Source: Aliivibrio sp. S3MY1
GTDB taxonomy: Bacteria > Pseudomonadota > Gammaproteobacteria > Enterobacterales > Vibrionaceae
Assembly: GCF_028765575.1 (NCBI RefSeq)
Contig: NZ_JARACO010000001.1
Span: forward strand, 124,001 to 188,000
Reading direction: 5' to 3'
DNA: 64,000 bases
The position numbers and the translations under genes are program-made. Numbering within the stretch: the first letter of the stretch is position 1; every line of letters begins with the position of its first letter. Positions 9,147 to 18,191 of the stretch are shown in pieces. A model generated the notes under the pieces. That model did no database searches, was not told where the DNA came from, and was given only the letters and a program-made list of their open reading frames with translations.

Positions 9147-9599
9147 TCACTCTAAAACCAGACGTGCCTCTAACATTTGTGGCTCACTAACGACAGCTTC
9201 TAAAGACGGATTATGAGGATATTGTTGACCGTTAAACTTCATTAGAACAAACCCTGAACCACGCGACCACACGATGACATCTTTCCACCCATTGGTTTCG
9301 GTTTTAGCCACACTAATTGGAGTATTCGTTACTGATGATTTAGAGACTAATTTATAGCTATCACCCAGATTTTCGAAAATCATAAGTGTGCAACCACCAG
9401 AGCCACACCATTGCATTCCTTTAAGAAAAACCACAGCATCCTCTAAACCATCACCGTTTAAATCCGCATACCCGGCAGAGAATACTGGCTCATTTTCTTG
9501 GGTTGCTTCAGAAACTGATTGTTGTAAATCAGCTTTTAGATCTGCTTGATTGCTGCACCCAAAAATCACAAAAGACAGGCACAATAATAAATATCTCAT
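9147..9599 (-). CDS. lipoprotein with an FG-GAP/EF-hand-like segment
   Basis: A 150-residue protein with a lipoprotein signal (FVIFGCS, Cys15) and a short acidic linker. The segment AGYADLNGDGLEDAVV looks like the calcium-loop motif of FG-GAP/VCBS-type repeats. A Cys-rich turn WCGSGGC follows (residues 90-96). It is a single gene facing away from the small gene at 9914. I do not recognise a specific family; it is probably an outer-membrane-anchored protein of unknown role. Confidence 0.6.
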   Translation of the reverse strand: MRYLLLCLSFVIFGCSNQADLKADLQQSVSEATQENEPVFSAGYADLNGDGLEDAVVFLKGMQWCGSGGCTLMIFENLGDSYKLVSKSSVTNTPISVAKTETNGWKDVIVWSRGSGFVLMKFNGQQYPHNPSLEAVVSEPQMLEARLVLE

Positions 9600-9913
9600 A
9601 TTTAATCCTCTTTAATTAACAATACAGTTTGCAAGAACTATAAAACATTTCATTCTGCCTAAGAACCTCTATTTCACATAACATTGTAATTACACAATTT
9701 ATTACTATGTAAATATACCTGAAACTGATATATCAAAACGAGAAAGACTCACAATATTGAAGGTCCAAGTTATAGTGGTCAAGTAAAACTCACCATATAG
9801 CCTTAGTTTTAACCGGTTATTTCGGGCAAAAAATAATCATTGTGTGATGGGTATCTGTAAATATCATTCCTATACTAGCGATAATAATAGGTCATCAATA
9901 CGGAGATAAATCA
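9600..9913. other. 314-bp divergent intergenic region
   Basis: AT-rich sequence between the lipoprotein gene (minus) and the small gene at 9914 (plus). It must hold both promoters. I see no terminator, repeat or RNA gene in it. Confidence 0.4.
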
Positions 9914-10141
9914 ATGGATACAACATCACTCATCTATGACACTCTAACCAGCTTAACAAATGCAGAACCTAACCAATGCGCTGAAATTAGACAGAAACTG
10001 TACGACCAATTAGACTTACCTTTTGATAAGAAGTTTACTTTATATTCAAACGTCTTAGGGCCAGTTAGCGCAGGGAGATTAGAGAATATTGATGATGCGG
10101 TGACTAAAGCTTGTAGAATTATAGAAGAGAACCCTAGTTGA
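9914..10141 (+). CDS. small conserved-looking hypothetical protein
   Basis: A 75-residue acidic, soluble, mostly helical protein. The start is supported by CGGAGATAA eight bases upstream. It has no signal peptide, membrane segment or recognisable motif, and only one pair of cysteines (near residues 22 and 67). It stands alone between divergent and convergent neighbours. The good ribosome site and sensible composition argue that it is real; no function can be proposed. Confidence 0.5.
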   Translation: MDTTSLIYDTLTSLTNAEPNQCAEIRQKLYDQLDLPFDKKFTLYSNVLGPVSAGRLENIDDAVTKACRIIEENPS

Positions 10142-10209
10142 TAATAACCATTTAATATTTCTAGCCTTTAATTATTAACCTTGGGGGCTAGAGTCCATCC
10201 TAAAACCCA

Positions 10210-10239
10210 ACAAAAAACGCCATCACTGTAGATGGCGTT
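10210..10239 (-). terminator. terminator of the AGCS symporter gene
   Basis: A perfect 9-bp stem AACGCCATC/GATGGCGTT (10216-10224 and 10231-10239) is followed on the minus strand by TTTTTTG. It lies 27 bp past the symporter stop codon. Confidence 0.85.
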
Positions 10240-10266
10240 ATCTTATAAATTCATCAAGCTAAGTGA

Positions 10267-11775
10267 TTACTTCTCTTTTAATTTATTTTTGTTTCGCTCT
10301 AACTTTCCTTCCCAGTAGGTTGCGCCTTTTATACCCAGTTTTACGGGATCAAACGTATAGTTGGTTACGCCACGCTTTTGCTGATCTTCATAATCTTTTA
10401 GTGCTTTTAGTGCCGGTTTAGACATAAAGAAGATAATCAAAATACCGACAATGTTTAACCACGCCATTAAACCTACGCCAACATCACCCATTGCCCACGC
10501 CATGTTGGCCGTTTTGATGGTACCGTAGAATACCGCTGACATTAGAACGACTTTAAGAATAAACATCATGCCATCGATTTTTAACGTTCGACGGATATAG
10601 GCGATGTTTGTTTCTGCAATGTAGTAGTAAGCAAGAATGGTCGTAAAAGCAAAGAAGAACAGTGCAAAAGCAATGAAGATTTTACCAATACCAGGCAGTG
10701 TACTTTCAATCGCTATTTGCGTGAACATAGGGCCATTTGCGCCAACGGTTGCTGCAAGGTTCTGTACTAAGAACACCTCTTCACCGCTACCGTGAACGTT
10801 ATAAGCACCAGTGATCAGGATCATAAATGCGGTAGCAGAACAAACCAGTAACGTATCAATGTAGATAGAAAATGATTGAACTAAACCTTGTTGTGCTGGG
10901 TGATCAACACTTGCGGCGGCGGCGGCATGAGGTCCCGTACCTTGACCCGCTTCGTTTGAGTAAACACCACGCTTTACACCCCAGCCAATTGCAGCACCAA
11001 AGCCTGCCATAGGTGTGAACGCATCACCGATGATCATACCAAAGATAGTTGGTACTTCTGAGATATTAAGTAGGATGATAACGAATGCAAGAATGATATA
11101 TGCCAATGCCATAAACGGCACCACAATTTGAGTAAAGTGAGCAATTCGTTTAACACCACCAAAGATGATAAAGCCAAGAATGATAGAAATAACGGAACCC
11201 GTTAAGATCTTCGCAAAACTAAACACACCTAGACCTGTATCAATCATGCCGCCAGTACCAAATGCTGTTTCTACCGCATTACCAATACTGTTTGATTGCA
11301 CTCCCGGAAGTAACACACCACAAGCAAAAATGGTCGCAATTGCAAAGATCCACGCGTACCATTTTTGACCCATCGCTTTTTCAATATAGTAAGCCGGGCC
11401 ACCACGGAACTGGCCTTCGTCTTCTTCTTTATAGATTTGCGCTAGCGTTGATTCTGCGTAAGCGGTTGCGGCACCTAAGAAAGCAACGACCCACATCCAA
11501 AACACGGCTCCCGGACCACCAAAACCAATGGCTGCCGCAACCCCTGCAATGTTACCCGTACCGACACGACCAGACAGTGATACTGCTAATGCTTGGAATG
11601 AGCTGATCCCTTTACTTGATTCTTTGTTTGATACCAGCAAGCGACACATTTCTTTAAAATGACGAACTTGAACAAATCGAGTTTGTATAGAATAAAACAG
11701 GCCAGAGCCCAAGCAGAGATAAATCAATACTGGGCTCCAAATTATGCCATTGAGAAAATCAACGATGCCTTGCAT
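10267..11775 (-). CDS. sodium:alanine/glycine symporter, AGCS family
   Basis: A 502-residue inner-membrane protein importing alanine or glycine with sodium. Family signatures are visible: VGTGNIAGVAAAIGFGGPGA near residue 75, and SNEAGQGTGPHAAAAA near residue 275, plus about 10-11 hydrophobic segments. The ATG start has AAGGAT six bases upstream. Some vibrio AGCS genes are preceded by glycine riboswitches; I looked in 11776-11927 and saw no such structure. It is a single-gene unit with its own terminator. Confidence 0.9.
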   Translation of the reverse strand: MQGIVDFLNGIIWSPVLIYLCLGSGLFYSIQTRFVQVRHFKEMCRLLVSNKESSKGISSFQALAVSLSGRVGTGNIAGVAAAIGFGGPGAVFWMWVVAFLGAATAYAESTLAQIYKEEDEGQFRGGPAYYIEKAMGQKWYAWIFAIATIFACGVLLPGVQSNSIGNAVETAFGTGGMIDTGLGVFSFAKILTGSVISIILGFIIFGGVKRIAHFTQIVVPFMALAYIILAFVIILLNISEVPTIFGMIIGDAFTPMAGFGAAIGWGVKRGVYSNEAGQGTGPHAAAAASVDHPAQQGLVQSFSIYIDTLLVCSATAFMILITGAYNVHGSGEEVFLVQNLAATVGANGPMFTQIAIESTLPGIGKIFIAFALFFFAFTTILAYYYIAETNIAYIRRTLKIDGMMFILKVVLMSAVFYGTIKTANMAWAMGDVGVGLMAWLNIVGILIIFFMSKPALKALKDYEDQQKRGVTNYTFDPVKLGIKGATYWEGKLERNKNKLKEK

Positions 11776-11921
11776 ATAAAATCCTTTTTAGTTTATGGAC
11801 TGGTTTATTATTCAACCAACCATACATTAGAATTTAACAACAAGTTAACAGTAACTTTTATGAAAGATAAAAAAGTGTGAATCAAAGCACTGTATTTCAA
11901 TATATATTGATAACCACAATA

Positions 11922-11964
11922 CAAAAAACCAACAAGATAACAAATGGCAATTCTTTGTGTTGGT
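11922..11964 (-). terminator. terminator of the hybrid kinase gene
   Basis: On the minus strand, ACCAACA (11964-11958) pairs with TGTTGGT (11934-11928) and is followed by TTTTTTG. The loop is long (23 nt) but partly self-complementary. It lies about 30 bp past the kinase stop codon. Confidence 0.7.
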
Positions 11965-11993
11965 ATTGAAAAAACGGATAAACCGTACGTTGC

Positions 11994-14573
11994 TTATATA
12001 TAGGCTTCCAGTTTTTCTAGCATCAACTCTTTTTTAAATGGTTTTGCTACGTAATCATCCATTCCTGATTCGTAGCACTTATCAATATCTTCCACAAATA
12101 CACTGGCTGTTAATGCAATGATTGGGAGTCGTTTTACCATTTGCTCTTGCTCCCACGCTCGAATCGTCTCTGTCGCCGCAAATCCATCCATAATTGGCAT
12201 CATGCAATCCATTAATATTAATGAATAAGCTGAAGGTTGAGCTTTAACCATATCAACAGCTTCTTTTCCATCATTAGCTAAGGCAACAATATAACCTTCT
12301 TTTACTAATAATAATGACGCTACTTTTTGATTAATAAGATTGTCTTCAACCACCAATATTGTTTTCTCTTCTACTATAATATCAGCGGCAGTATTAGTGA
12401 TATCTACTGCATCTATGTTTGGCTTCGCCTCTTCATTACTCCGCTCTTTCTGGCTGGCTTTCTTTACTGCATTAGCCATTAACTTAGTAAACCGCTGACC
12501 AAGAAGAGGATAAATAATCAGTCCATCGATCTCATTACTAAAATCAGCTTTTTCATCTTGTTGCTTCTTACATAATAATATAGCAGCACGCTCATTGGAT
12601 TCATTCAGTACTTTCACCTCTTCTACTGTCGCTGTTAAGGTGTTTTGGCAATACACAATCACATCATACTGTGTTGAAAGATCTTCTTCTTTATTAAGCT
12701 TAGGAAGGATACTGGTTTGTAAACCCAATTTATTACATTCTGATTCTAATTTAGATGCATAGTGATTTTTATTACTGATGATTAAACACTTAGTGTCACT
12801 GTAGTCGTCTTGCATAGCTGTATTTGGCTCTACAACATCAACCTCAAGTCTGAAGTAAAATTTACTCCCAAACCCTTTTTCTGACTCTAACTTAATATTA
12901 CCACCAAGCAATTCAACCAATTGACGACAAATAGCAAGACCTAGACCTGTTCCACCAAATTCTCGCGAGATAGAACCGTCTTCTTGTGTGAATGGTTCAA
13001 ATACCTGCTCTAACTTATCTTTTCTGATCCCTATCCCTGTGTCTTTTACTGAAAATAGTAGAGTTCCACGGTTATTGGGATTATCTTCGTAATTAATAGA
13101 TAAAATCACGGCACCCGTTTCGGTAAATTTTACCGCATTAGATAATAAGTTCATCAATACCTGACGAAGGCGGTGCTCATCAAGCATAACGTATTTAGGT
13201 AATTCAGGATCTAACTCAATTTGTAGTGCTAACCCTTTATCTGAGGCCTTACTAAGCATCACAGTGACGGTGTCATAAATGACTTCAGCCACATTTGATT
13301 TTTGTGGTACAAGCACCAGATTACCTGATTCTATTTTAGATAAATCCAAAATATCATTAATCAATAGCAACAACGCTTGAGAGGAGATATCAATGGTTTG
13401 TAAATACTCAGATTGAACTGGGTTTAGCTCCGTTCCACCTAAAATATCAGACATACCGATGATGCCATTTAATGGTGTTCGCATTTCATGAGACATATTG
13501 GCAAGAAACGAGCTTTTGGCTTTGGTTGACGCCTCTGCTTTTACTTTCTCTATCTCTAGATTTTCTGTTTTCTTATTAAAAGACCCGATCAGGTTGCCAA
13601 TTTCATCATTATAAGTGTAATTAATATCAATAACATCGCTCGAACTTGTGTTATTTATTTGCTCTGATATCAATACAATAGGCTTAATTAAACTGCGATT
13701 AATAAAGTAGTACGCCATAATTACACATAATAGCAAAATAGGAACAATGCCTAATTCAACATTAATTATTTGTTCATAAATATCATCAGCTACAGTTCGA
13801 TATGAGTTTACAACTTGTACCTTCCAATTAAAGTCATTCATTATGTGTTTAACAATGTACATATCATCTTGTACGTTAAACTTATAGTCTGCAATGGTTG
13901 TATCACCATTATTAATGATAATACCTAACTTATGCTTTTCTGCTTGAGCTTCAATAACACTAAGTAGCTCTTTTAATGAGAGGTCTATCGTCGCAACACC
14001 AACAAATTTACCTTCGTCAAAATAAGGCTGAGAGGCGGTTATCATTTTTTGTTTCGTGAAAGGATCAATATAAACGTCTGACCATGAGATTCGATTGACG
14101 CTCTTTTCATGAGCAACAGAAACATACCACGATTTTTTTTGATAAGGAGACGCACTAGGAATGTTGTAGTCATTTATCAGTTCAACTTTCCCCTCTTCAT
14201 TTCGAGAGAAAAATAAACTCGCAAGCGGCTTTGAGGGAAGTAAGGTATTCGGCTCAGGCCATATACCGCCACTAATAATGATGCCATCACTTTCTTTTAG
14301 GACCGAAGAAAGCATATTTTTAATGATATCGGGAGAATACCCACTCACTGCAACACCGACTAAAGCGTGTAGTGTGGAAAGAGAATGACTTAATGGGTCA
14401 TCTATTTCTCTGGCAAGCAGTTGAGTTCTTAGATGCAAATTGTTTTCTAGACTTTCACGAATAGGTGACTCAACAACATAATAGGTAATGCTGCCGATAA
14501 TCGTAATTAAAAAACATACGTAACAAGCTAATGCTAGCATGCTTTTTTTCTTTAGTGACATATTATTCGCCAT
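11994..14573 (-). CDS. hybrid sensor histidine kinase (Cache-HAMP-HisKA-HATPase-REC)
   Basis: An 859-residue inner-membrane sensor. Two membrane segments (about 12-34 and 275-293) flank a periplasmic double-Cache-type domain. A HAMP-like linker leads to HisKA with the phospho-histidine His362 in NMSHEMRTPLNG. The HATPase domain shows NLLSNAVKFT, DTGIGI and GGTGLGLAI. A segment at about 600-715 has the size and strand pattern of a receiver but no acceptor aspartate, so it is a pseudo-receiver. The C-terminal receiver is intact (Asp789 in LILMDCMMPIMDG). There is no Hpt domain and no partner regulator nearby, so phosphate probably passes to an Hpt protein encoded elsewhere. The ligand is unknown. 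Confidence 0.88.
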   Translation of the reverse strand: MANNMSLKKKSMLALACYVCFLITIIGSITYYVVESPIRESLENNLHLRTQLLAREIDDPLSHSLSTLHALVGVAVSGYSPDIIKNMLSSVLKESDGIIISGGIWPEPNTLLPSKPLASLFFSRNEEGKVELINDYNIPSASPYQKKSWYVSVAHEKSVNRISWSDVYIDPFTKQKMITASQPYFDEGKFVGVATIDLSLKELLSVIEAQAEKHKLGIIINNGDTTIADYKFNVQDDMYIVKHIMNDFNWKVQVVNSYRTVADDIYEQIINVELGIVPILLLCVIMAYYFINRSLIKPIVLISEQINNTSSSDVIDINYTYNDEIGNLIGSFNKKTENLEIEKVKAEASTKAKSSFLANMSHEMRTPLNGIIGMSDILGGTELNPVQSEYLQTIDISSQALLLLINDILDLSKIESGNLVLVPQKSNVAEVIYDTVTVMLSKASDKGLALQIELDPELPKYVMLDEHRLRQVLMNLLSNAVKFTETGAVILSINYEDNPNNRGTLLFSVKDTGIGIRKDKLEQVFEPFTQEDGSISREFGGTGLGLAICRQLVELLGGNIKLESEKGFGSKFYFRLEVDVVEPNTAMQDDYSDTKCLIISNKNHYASKLESECNKLGLQTSILPKLNKEEDLSTQYDVIVYCQNTLTATVEEVKVLNESNERAAILLCKKQQDEKADFSNEIDGLIIYPLLGQRFTKLMANAVKKASQKERSNEEAKPNIDAVDITNTAADIIVEEKTILVVEDNLINQKVASLLLVKEGYIVALANDGKEAVDMVKAQPSAYSLILMDCMMPIMDGFAATETIRAWEQEQMVKRLPIIALTASVFVEDIDKCYESGMDDYVAKPFKKELMLEKLEAYI

Positions 14574-14876
14574 AAAAACCTAGCACTTATCTTCTTGATT
14601 TAAGAATTAACTATAATCAGCATAGTCACTTTTTGCCTATAAATCCTACAAATCTTAGAACCAAGCCGCATTAATGCTTGAAACAAAAAATCCCTAACTG
14701 ATTAATCCAGAGGGATTTTAATTACCTAATTAATAGGCTTCTCTTGGAGTTCAGCTCACCTTTACATACTTTACTGCTGAAGAATAATTCATACATTAAA
14801 TAACAAATAGAAAAAAGGGATGTAATTAACCTTACATCCCTTTTGCATTTCTAATGTTAAACAATAATTATTTTAA
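14574..14876. other. 303-bp gap with two hairpins upstream of the kinase
   Basis: No gene is visible. Besides the doxX terminator (14811-14844), a second inverted repeat AAAATCCCT/AGGGATTTT lies at 14687-14695 and 14711-14719 with a 15-nt loop and A/T-rich flanks; it may be an extra terminator or a leader structure upstream of the kinase. The kinase promoter must lie between about 14574 and 14686. Confidence 0.45.
14811..14844 (-). terminator. terminator of the ohr-doxX operon
   Basis: A 13-bp perfect stem (14813-14825 with 14832-14844, core AAGGGATGTAA/TTACATCCCTT, loop TTAACC) is followed on the minus strand by TTTTTTCTATT. The plus-strand side also has a short T-run, so it may work in both directions. 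Confidence 0.88.
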
Positions 14877-15269
14877 CTATTTATCTTTTGCCTTGCAGCA
14901 CTCAGGCATTGAATGACCAGAGAGTACTAATAAACCAGCAAAAATACCTAGATTTTTAATAAAATTTTGCATCTCATGTGCGCCTTCCAATCCTGAATAA
15001 TTCCAGAAATCATGCAGCGACACATTAATGACTAGCACTAATCCTGCTAATAACAGAGCAACTATCCATGTAAATCGATTTGCTATTAATAAAACGGCAG
15101 CACCAATTTGGAAGATACCCGCAAGCCCCAATAGGACTGGCACAAATGGCATGTCATGCTTTTCCATTAATTGAATATGCATATCCCACGATACAAATTT
15201 CATGATACCTGGAACTAAGAAATACAGTGCCAGAAGTACACGACCTACGGTTAGTAATAGAGTATTCAT
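14877..15269 (-). CDS. DoxX family membrane protein
   Basis: A 130-residue protein with four hydrophobic segments typical of the DoxX/YphA family (RVLLALYFLVPGIMKF at the N-terminus, HDFWNY in the third quarter). It ends in a short cysteine-containing tail (ECCKAKDK). It starts 18 bp after the ohr stop, with AGGGAT as ribosome site, so it is the second gene of an ohr-doxX operon. Co-expression with a peroxidase suggests a role in the oxidative stress response at the membrane; the activity of the family is not well defined. Confidence 0.82.
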   Translation of the reverse strand: MNTLLLTVGRVLLALYFLVPGIMKFVSWDMHIQLMEKHDMPFVPVLLGLAGIFQIGAAVLLIANRFTWIVALLLAGLVLVINVSLHDFWNYSGLEGAHEMQNFIKNLGIFAGLLVLSGHSMPECCKAKDK

Positions 15270-15287
15270 TTAATCAATCCCTATGAA

Positions 15288-15710
15288 TTAAAGTACAGTA
15301 CCATTAACTGATAATTTCACATCAATATTGCCTTTCACAGCATTTGAGTATGGGCAGACTTGATGTGCTGTTTTCACTAATTGTTGAGCTTGCTCTTCAT
15401 CTAATTCTAACGTTACTGTTAAGGCAACTGTTAATGCAAAACCGCCGCTTGCATTTGGACCAATACCGACTTCAGCTGATACTGGTGCCTGAGTCAGTTT
15501 TATTTTCATCTCACGAGCCACATGCAGAATCGCATTTGAAAAACACGCCGAATAACCAGCCGCAAATAGTTGCTCAGGATTGGTTGCTTCACCAGTTCCC
15601 CCCATCTCTTTTGGGTAGCTTAGCGCAAGATCAAGCATGTTATCGTCAGTCGTTACTTGACCATTACGTCCTGCTGAAGCCGTTGCTGTTGTTGTATATA
15701 ACGTTGTCAT
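15288..15710 (-). CDS. ohr: organic hydroperoxide resistance protein Ohr
   Basis: A 140-residue peroxidase of the Ohr/OsmC family that reduces organic hydroperoxides with two reactive cysteines. They are seen in YSACFSNA and in HQVCPYSNAVKGN. The start MTTLYTTTATASAGRNG is preferred because AAAGGA lies nine bases upstream; a longer in-frame version from 15773 would run through the operator region. It is divergent from a MarR-family regulator with a matching operator between them, so induction by organic peroxides is very likely. Confidence 0.93.
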   Translation of the reverse strand: MTTLYTTTATASAGRNGQVTTDDNMLDLALSYPKEMGGTGEATNPEQLFAAGYSACFSNAILHVAREMKIKLTQAPVSAEVGIGPNASGGFALTVALTVTLELDEEQAQQLVKTAHQVCPYSNAVKGNIDVKLSVNGTVL

Positions 15711-15752
15711 AAAGGTGTCCTTTAATTTCTGAATACGCCGCATTAAGTTTCC

Positions 15753-15767
15753 CGCAATTAAATTGCG
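15753..15767. promoter_or_regulatory. OhrR operator (15-bp palindrome)
   Basis: The perfect inverted repeat CGCAATTAAATTGCG (7-bp arms around a central A) closely resembles the known OhrR operator of Bacillus subtilis, TACAATTAAATTGTA. It lies 43 bp before ohr and just downstream of a candidate minus-strand -10 box (TATACT, 15786-15791), a position where a bound repressor would block ohr transcription. Confidence 0.8.
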
Positions 15768-15848
15768 CACCACCTATTTTTAATTAGTATAAGTCGATTT
15801 AAAGGTAAAAAACAAGTATATTGCACACAATCTAGTTTTATTTTTGGT

Positions 15849-16322
15849 ATGAATATGAATAATAACCTTGGGCTGCCAACTCAAGATGAGAGTAATTCCC
15901 CTCAGCTATTGCTTAAAAATCAAGTTTGTTTTTCTCTTTATAGTGCATCAAATGCCATGATAAGAGCTTACCGTCCACTGCTAAAGGAACTCGATCTTAC
16001 TTATTCTCAGTACTTAGCAATGATGGTTATTTGGGAAAGAAATGGCATCAATGTAAAAGAGTTAGGTCAAGATCTTCACCTAGACTCAGGAACCCTAACG
16101 CCTTTATTAAAACGCCTAGAAATAAAAAAGATCATTACTCGTCAACGCAGCACTAAAGATGAGCGTATTCGACAAGTTTTTCTCACCACTAAAGGCATCC
16201 AATTAAAGGAGCAAGCACTCTCTGTCCCTAATGCTATATATTGTAAAAGCCAACTAGATATAGAAGAGCTGCAACAATTAAAACAAATCTGTGAAAAATT
16301 ACTAACTAATCTAGATCAATAA
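15849..16322 (+). CDS. ohrR: MarR-family organic peroxide sensor OhrR
   Basis: A 157-residue winged-helix repressor. The peroxide-sensing cysteine is in LLKNQVCFSLYSASNAM near residue 27, as in other OhrR proteins, followed by the family motif RPLLKELDLTYSQYLAMMVIWE and the DNA-reading segment LDSGTLTPLLKRLE. It is transcribed away from ohr across a 138-bp gap that contains the operator, so it probably represses both ohr and itself until its cysteine is oxidised. Two closely spaced ATGs (15849 and 15855) are possible starts. Confidence 0.92.
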   Translation: MNMNNNLGLPTQDESNSPQLLLKNQVCFSLYSASNAMIRAYRPLLKELDLTYSQYLAMMVIWERNGINVKELGQDLHLDSGTLTPLLKRLEIKKIITRQRSTKDERIRQVFLTTKGIQLKEQALSVPNAIYCKSQLDIEELQQLKQICEKLLTNLDQ

Positions 16323-16436
16323 ATGAACCTTAAGTATTACTAGGCATTTATACTAGGTAAAGAATTTTTAAAGCATTGCATTTTGATTCTCGATGAGTAA
16401 ACTGCGCGACACAGATGTATATTATTAGAGAATAAA

Positions 16437-17105
16437 ATGAAAAAGATCACAATTGCGCTTGCCCTTCTTATTGGATTAACTGGCTGTCAAGCGACTCAAC
16501 GTCAAAATGCAACCACAGGTGGTTCTGAAACTAACTCTGCAACTAAAGGAGCTCTTGCTGGTGTGCTTGCTGGCGTAGCTATCGGTCTAGCAACTGGTGA
16601 TAACGCGAAAGAACGTCGTAAGAATGCATTAATTGGTGCAGCAGCTGGTGGTGCTGTGGGTGGTGGTGTTGGTTACTACTTTGACCAACAAGAAAAAGCA
16701 CTACGTAATGAGCTTAAGAGCTCTGGTGTTCAAGTTGAACGTGTAGGCAAAAACGAACTTAAACTCGTAATGGACAACGGCATTGGTTTTCAATCTAGCT
16801 CATACCAATTAGATGCTAGCATCTACAACACATTAAACGGTGTTGCCCGTATCCTTGTTGAATACCCAGATACAGCTCTTCAAATTGATGGTCATACTGA
16901 CAGTTCAGGTAATGCAACTAAAAACCAAACACTATCAGAGCAACGTGCTGATTCAGTACGTACCTACCTAATTAAGCAAGACGTTGCAGCTGGTCGAGTT
17001 AATGCTCGTGGTTACGGTGCTCGTTACCCAGTTTGTGATAACTCTACAAAACAAGGCCGTGCGTGTAACCGCCGTGTAGAAATTACTATCTTACCGCTTA
17101 AATAA
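16437..17105 (+). CDS. OmpA-family lipoprotein with glycine zipper (YiaD-like)
   Basis: A 222-residue outer-membrane lipoprotein (lipobox LTGCQA, Cys17). Residues about 40-85 form a glycine-zipper segment (GALAGVLAGVAIGLATG, AAAGGAVGGGVGYYF). The C-terminal OmpA domain binds peptidoglycan and shows IDGHTDSSGNATKNQTLSEQR and GYGARYPVC..NRRVEI. Length and layout match the YiaD/YMGG-OmpA group. It is a single gene with its own terminator and probably tethers the outer membrane to the cell wall. Confidence 0.88.
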   Translation: MKKITIALALLIGLTGCQATQRQNATTGGSETNSATKGALAGVLAGVAIGLATGDNAKERRKNALIGAAAGGAVGGGVGYYFDQQEKALRNELKSSGVQVERVGKNELKLVMDNGIGFQSSSYQLDASIYNTLNGVARILVEYPDTALQIDGHTDSSGNATKNQTLSEQRADSVRTYLIKQDVAAGRVNARGYGARYPVCDNSTKQGRACNRRVEITILPLK

Positions 17106-17188
17106 ACGTCGATAATGAAATTTACCAACGATTAACTGTATATAAACACAGTTAATTATTGGCTTTCAGTATTTACTGTTATAGAATC

Positions 17189-17228
17189 AAAAATCCCCCA
17201 AGATGCTAGCCATCAAGGGGGATTTTTT
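17189..17228 (+). terminator. terminator of the OmpA-like gene
   Basis: AAAAATCCCCC (17189-17199) pairs with GGGGGATTTTT (17217-17227). A run of six Ts ends the structure. It also separates the convergent 56-residue membrane protein gene. Confidence 0.85.
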
Positions 17229-17248
17229 ATTTTAGACAAACAGCTTAA

Positions 17249-17419
17249 TTATTGAACTGCGTCTTCTATTTTATCTACCACAAGATCTTTACCATCAACG
17301 ATGGTCTCTTGTACTTTCTCAAAGGCATCTGAATCCATAACATTTTGAACTTCATCGCCATAGTTCATACCAATGTAGATCCCTAACGCGATGAACAGTA
17401 ATGCAAATATTTTAAACAT
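17249..17419 (-). CDS. 56-residue membrane-anchored protein
   Basis: A short frame from ATG at 17419 to TAA at 17249-17251. It begins with a hydrophobic stretch (FALLFIALGIYIGMNYG) that forms one membrane anchor, followed by an acidic helical tail (about residues 22-56). GGGAT lies eight bases upstream as ribosome site. Codon use and charge pattern look like a real small protein, and the gene is divergent from the ydjM-like gene. I do not recognise a function. Confidence 0.6.
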   Translation of the reverse strand: MFKIFALLFIALGIYIGMNYGDEVQNVMDSDAFEKVQETIVDGKDLVVDKIEDAVQ

Positions 17420-17475
17420 AATCACTTATCCCAATAATTCAGCCTTCATTTTACAAAAGAATTCTTAGAAAACCT

Positions 17476-18174
17476 ATGGCAAATTTCAGTACTCATTTAA
17501 ATGTTGCCGCATTGGCATCTGGTGTGACTTCCGCTGCCCTATTATCAGCGAACCACATCGAACTTAATACCGCCTTATGGCTATGGTTTCTAGGCACAAT
17601 TGGTGGCCTATTACCTGATATCGACTCTGATAACTCGACCTCTTTAGACATTATATTTAATCTATTTACTATTTGTATTGTACTACTAAGTATCCGTTAT
17701 TTTACCAGTGATGCTATTAACGAAAGGCAATTTTTACTTCTCATTGGCTTACCTGTTGTGATCCATCTGTTTATCAAATTTGGTATTCGTAATGTATTTG
17801 AATGGCAGACCATTCATCGCGGGATCTGTCACTCTTTATTATTTTTGTTATTTTGTGGCTTACTCACGACGAATATTACGTGTTTTATTTTAAGTGATGA
17901 CGTTAAAAGCTGGGAGCATATTGCTTGGCTTTCAGGCGCATTTGTTTTCGCTGGTGGGGTTGTTCATTTACTTTTAGATGAGATCTATAGTGTTGATCTC
18001 GCGAACGTTCGTATCAAACGCTCATTCGGCACAGCCTTAAAACTAACTGATTTTTCTAATCTACCTTTATCGGTACTATTTATTATTGCTAGCGGCACAC
18101 TCTTTTGGTTTGCACCACCAATTGAATCAACAATCAGAGTATTGAGTGATTGGCGCTTCTTTAGGCTGTGGTAA
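17476..18174 (+). CDS. YdjM-like membrane-bound metal-dependent hydrolase
   Basis: A 232-residue inner-membrane protein with about six hydrophobic segments. It carries the metal-site pattern of the YdjM/DUF457 family: His near the N-terminus (STHLNVAA), LLPDIDSDNS, HRGICHSLLF, and HLLLDEIYSVDL. In E. coli ydjM is an SOS gene; I see no LexA box in the short gap upstream. The hydrolase label is from the family; the substrate is unknown. It is a single gene followed by a strong terminator. Confidence 0.8.
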   Translation: MANFSTHLNVAALASGVTSAALLSANHIELNTALWLWFLGTIGGLLPDIDSDNSTSLDIIFNLFTICIVLLSIRYFTSDAINERQFLLLIGLPVVIHLFIKFGIRNVFEWQTIHRGICHSLLFLLFCGLLTTNITCFILSDDVKSWEHIAWLSGAFVFAGGVVHLLLDEIYSVDLANVRIKRSFGTALKLTDFSNLPLSVLFIIASGTLFWFAPPIESTIRVLSDWRFFRLW

Positions 18175-18191
18175 TAAGCCACTAGCGCAAT

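Noticed and set aside
9771-9805. A GTGGTCAAGTAAAACTCACCA-like stretch resembling an insertion-sequence end
   Set aside because: Only four-base inverted ends, no partner end and no transposase fragment nearby.
11776-11921. Search for a glycine riboswitch before the AGCS symporter
   Set aside because: None of the conserved aptamer parts were seen.
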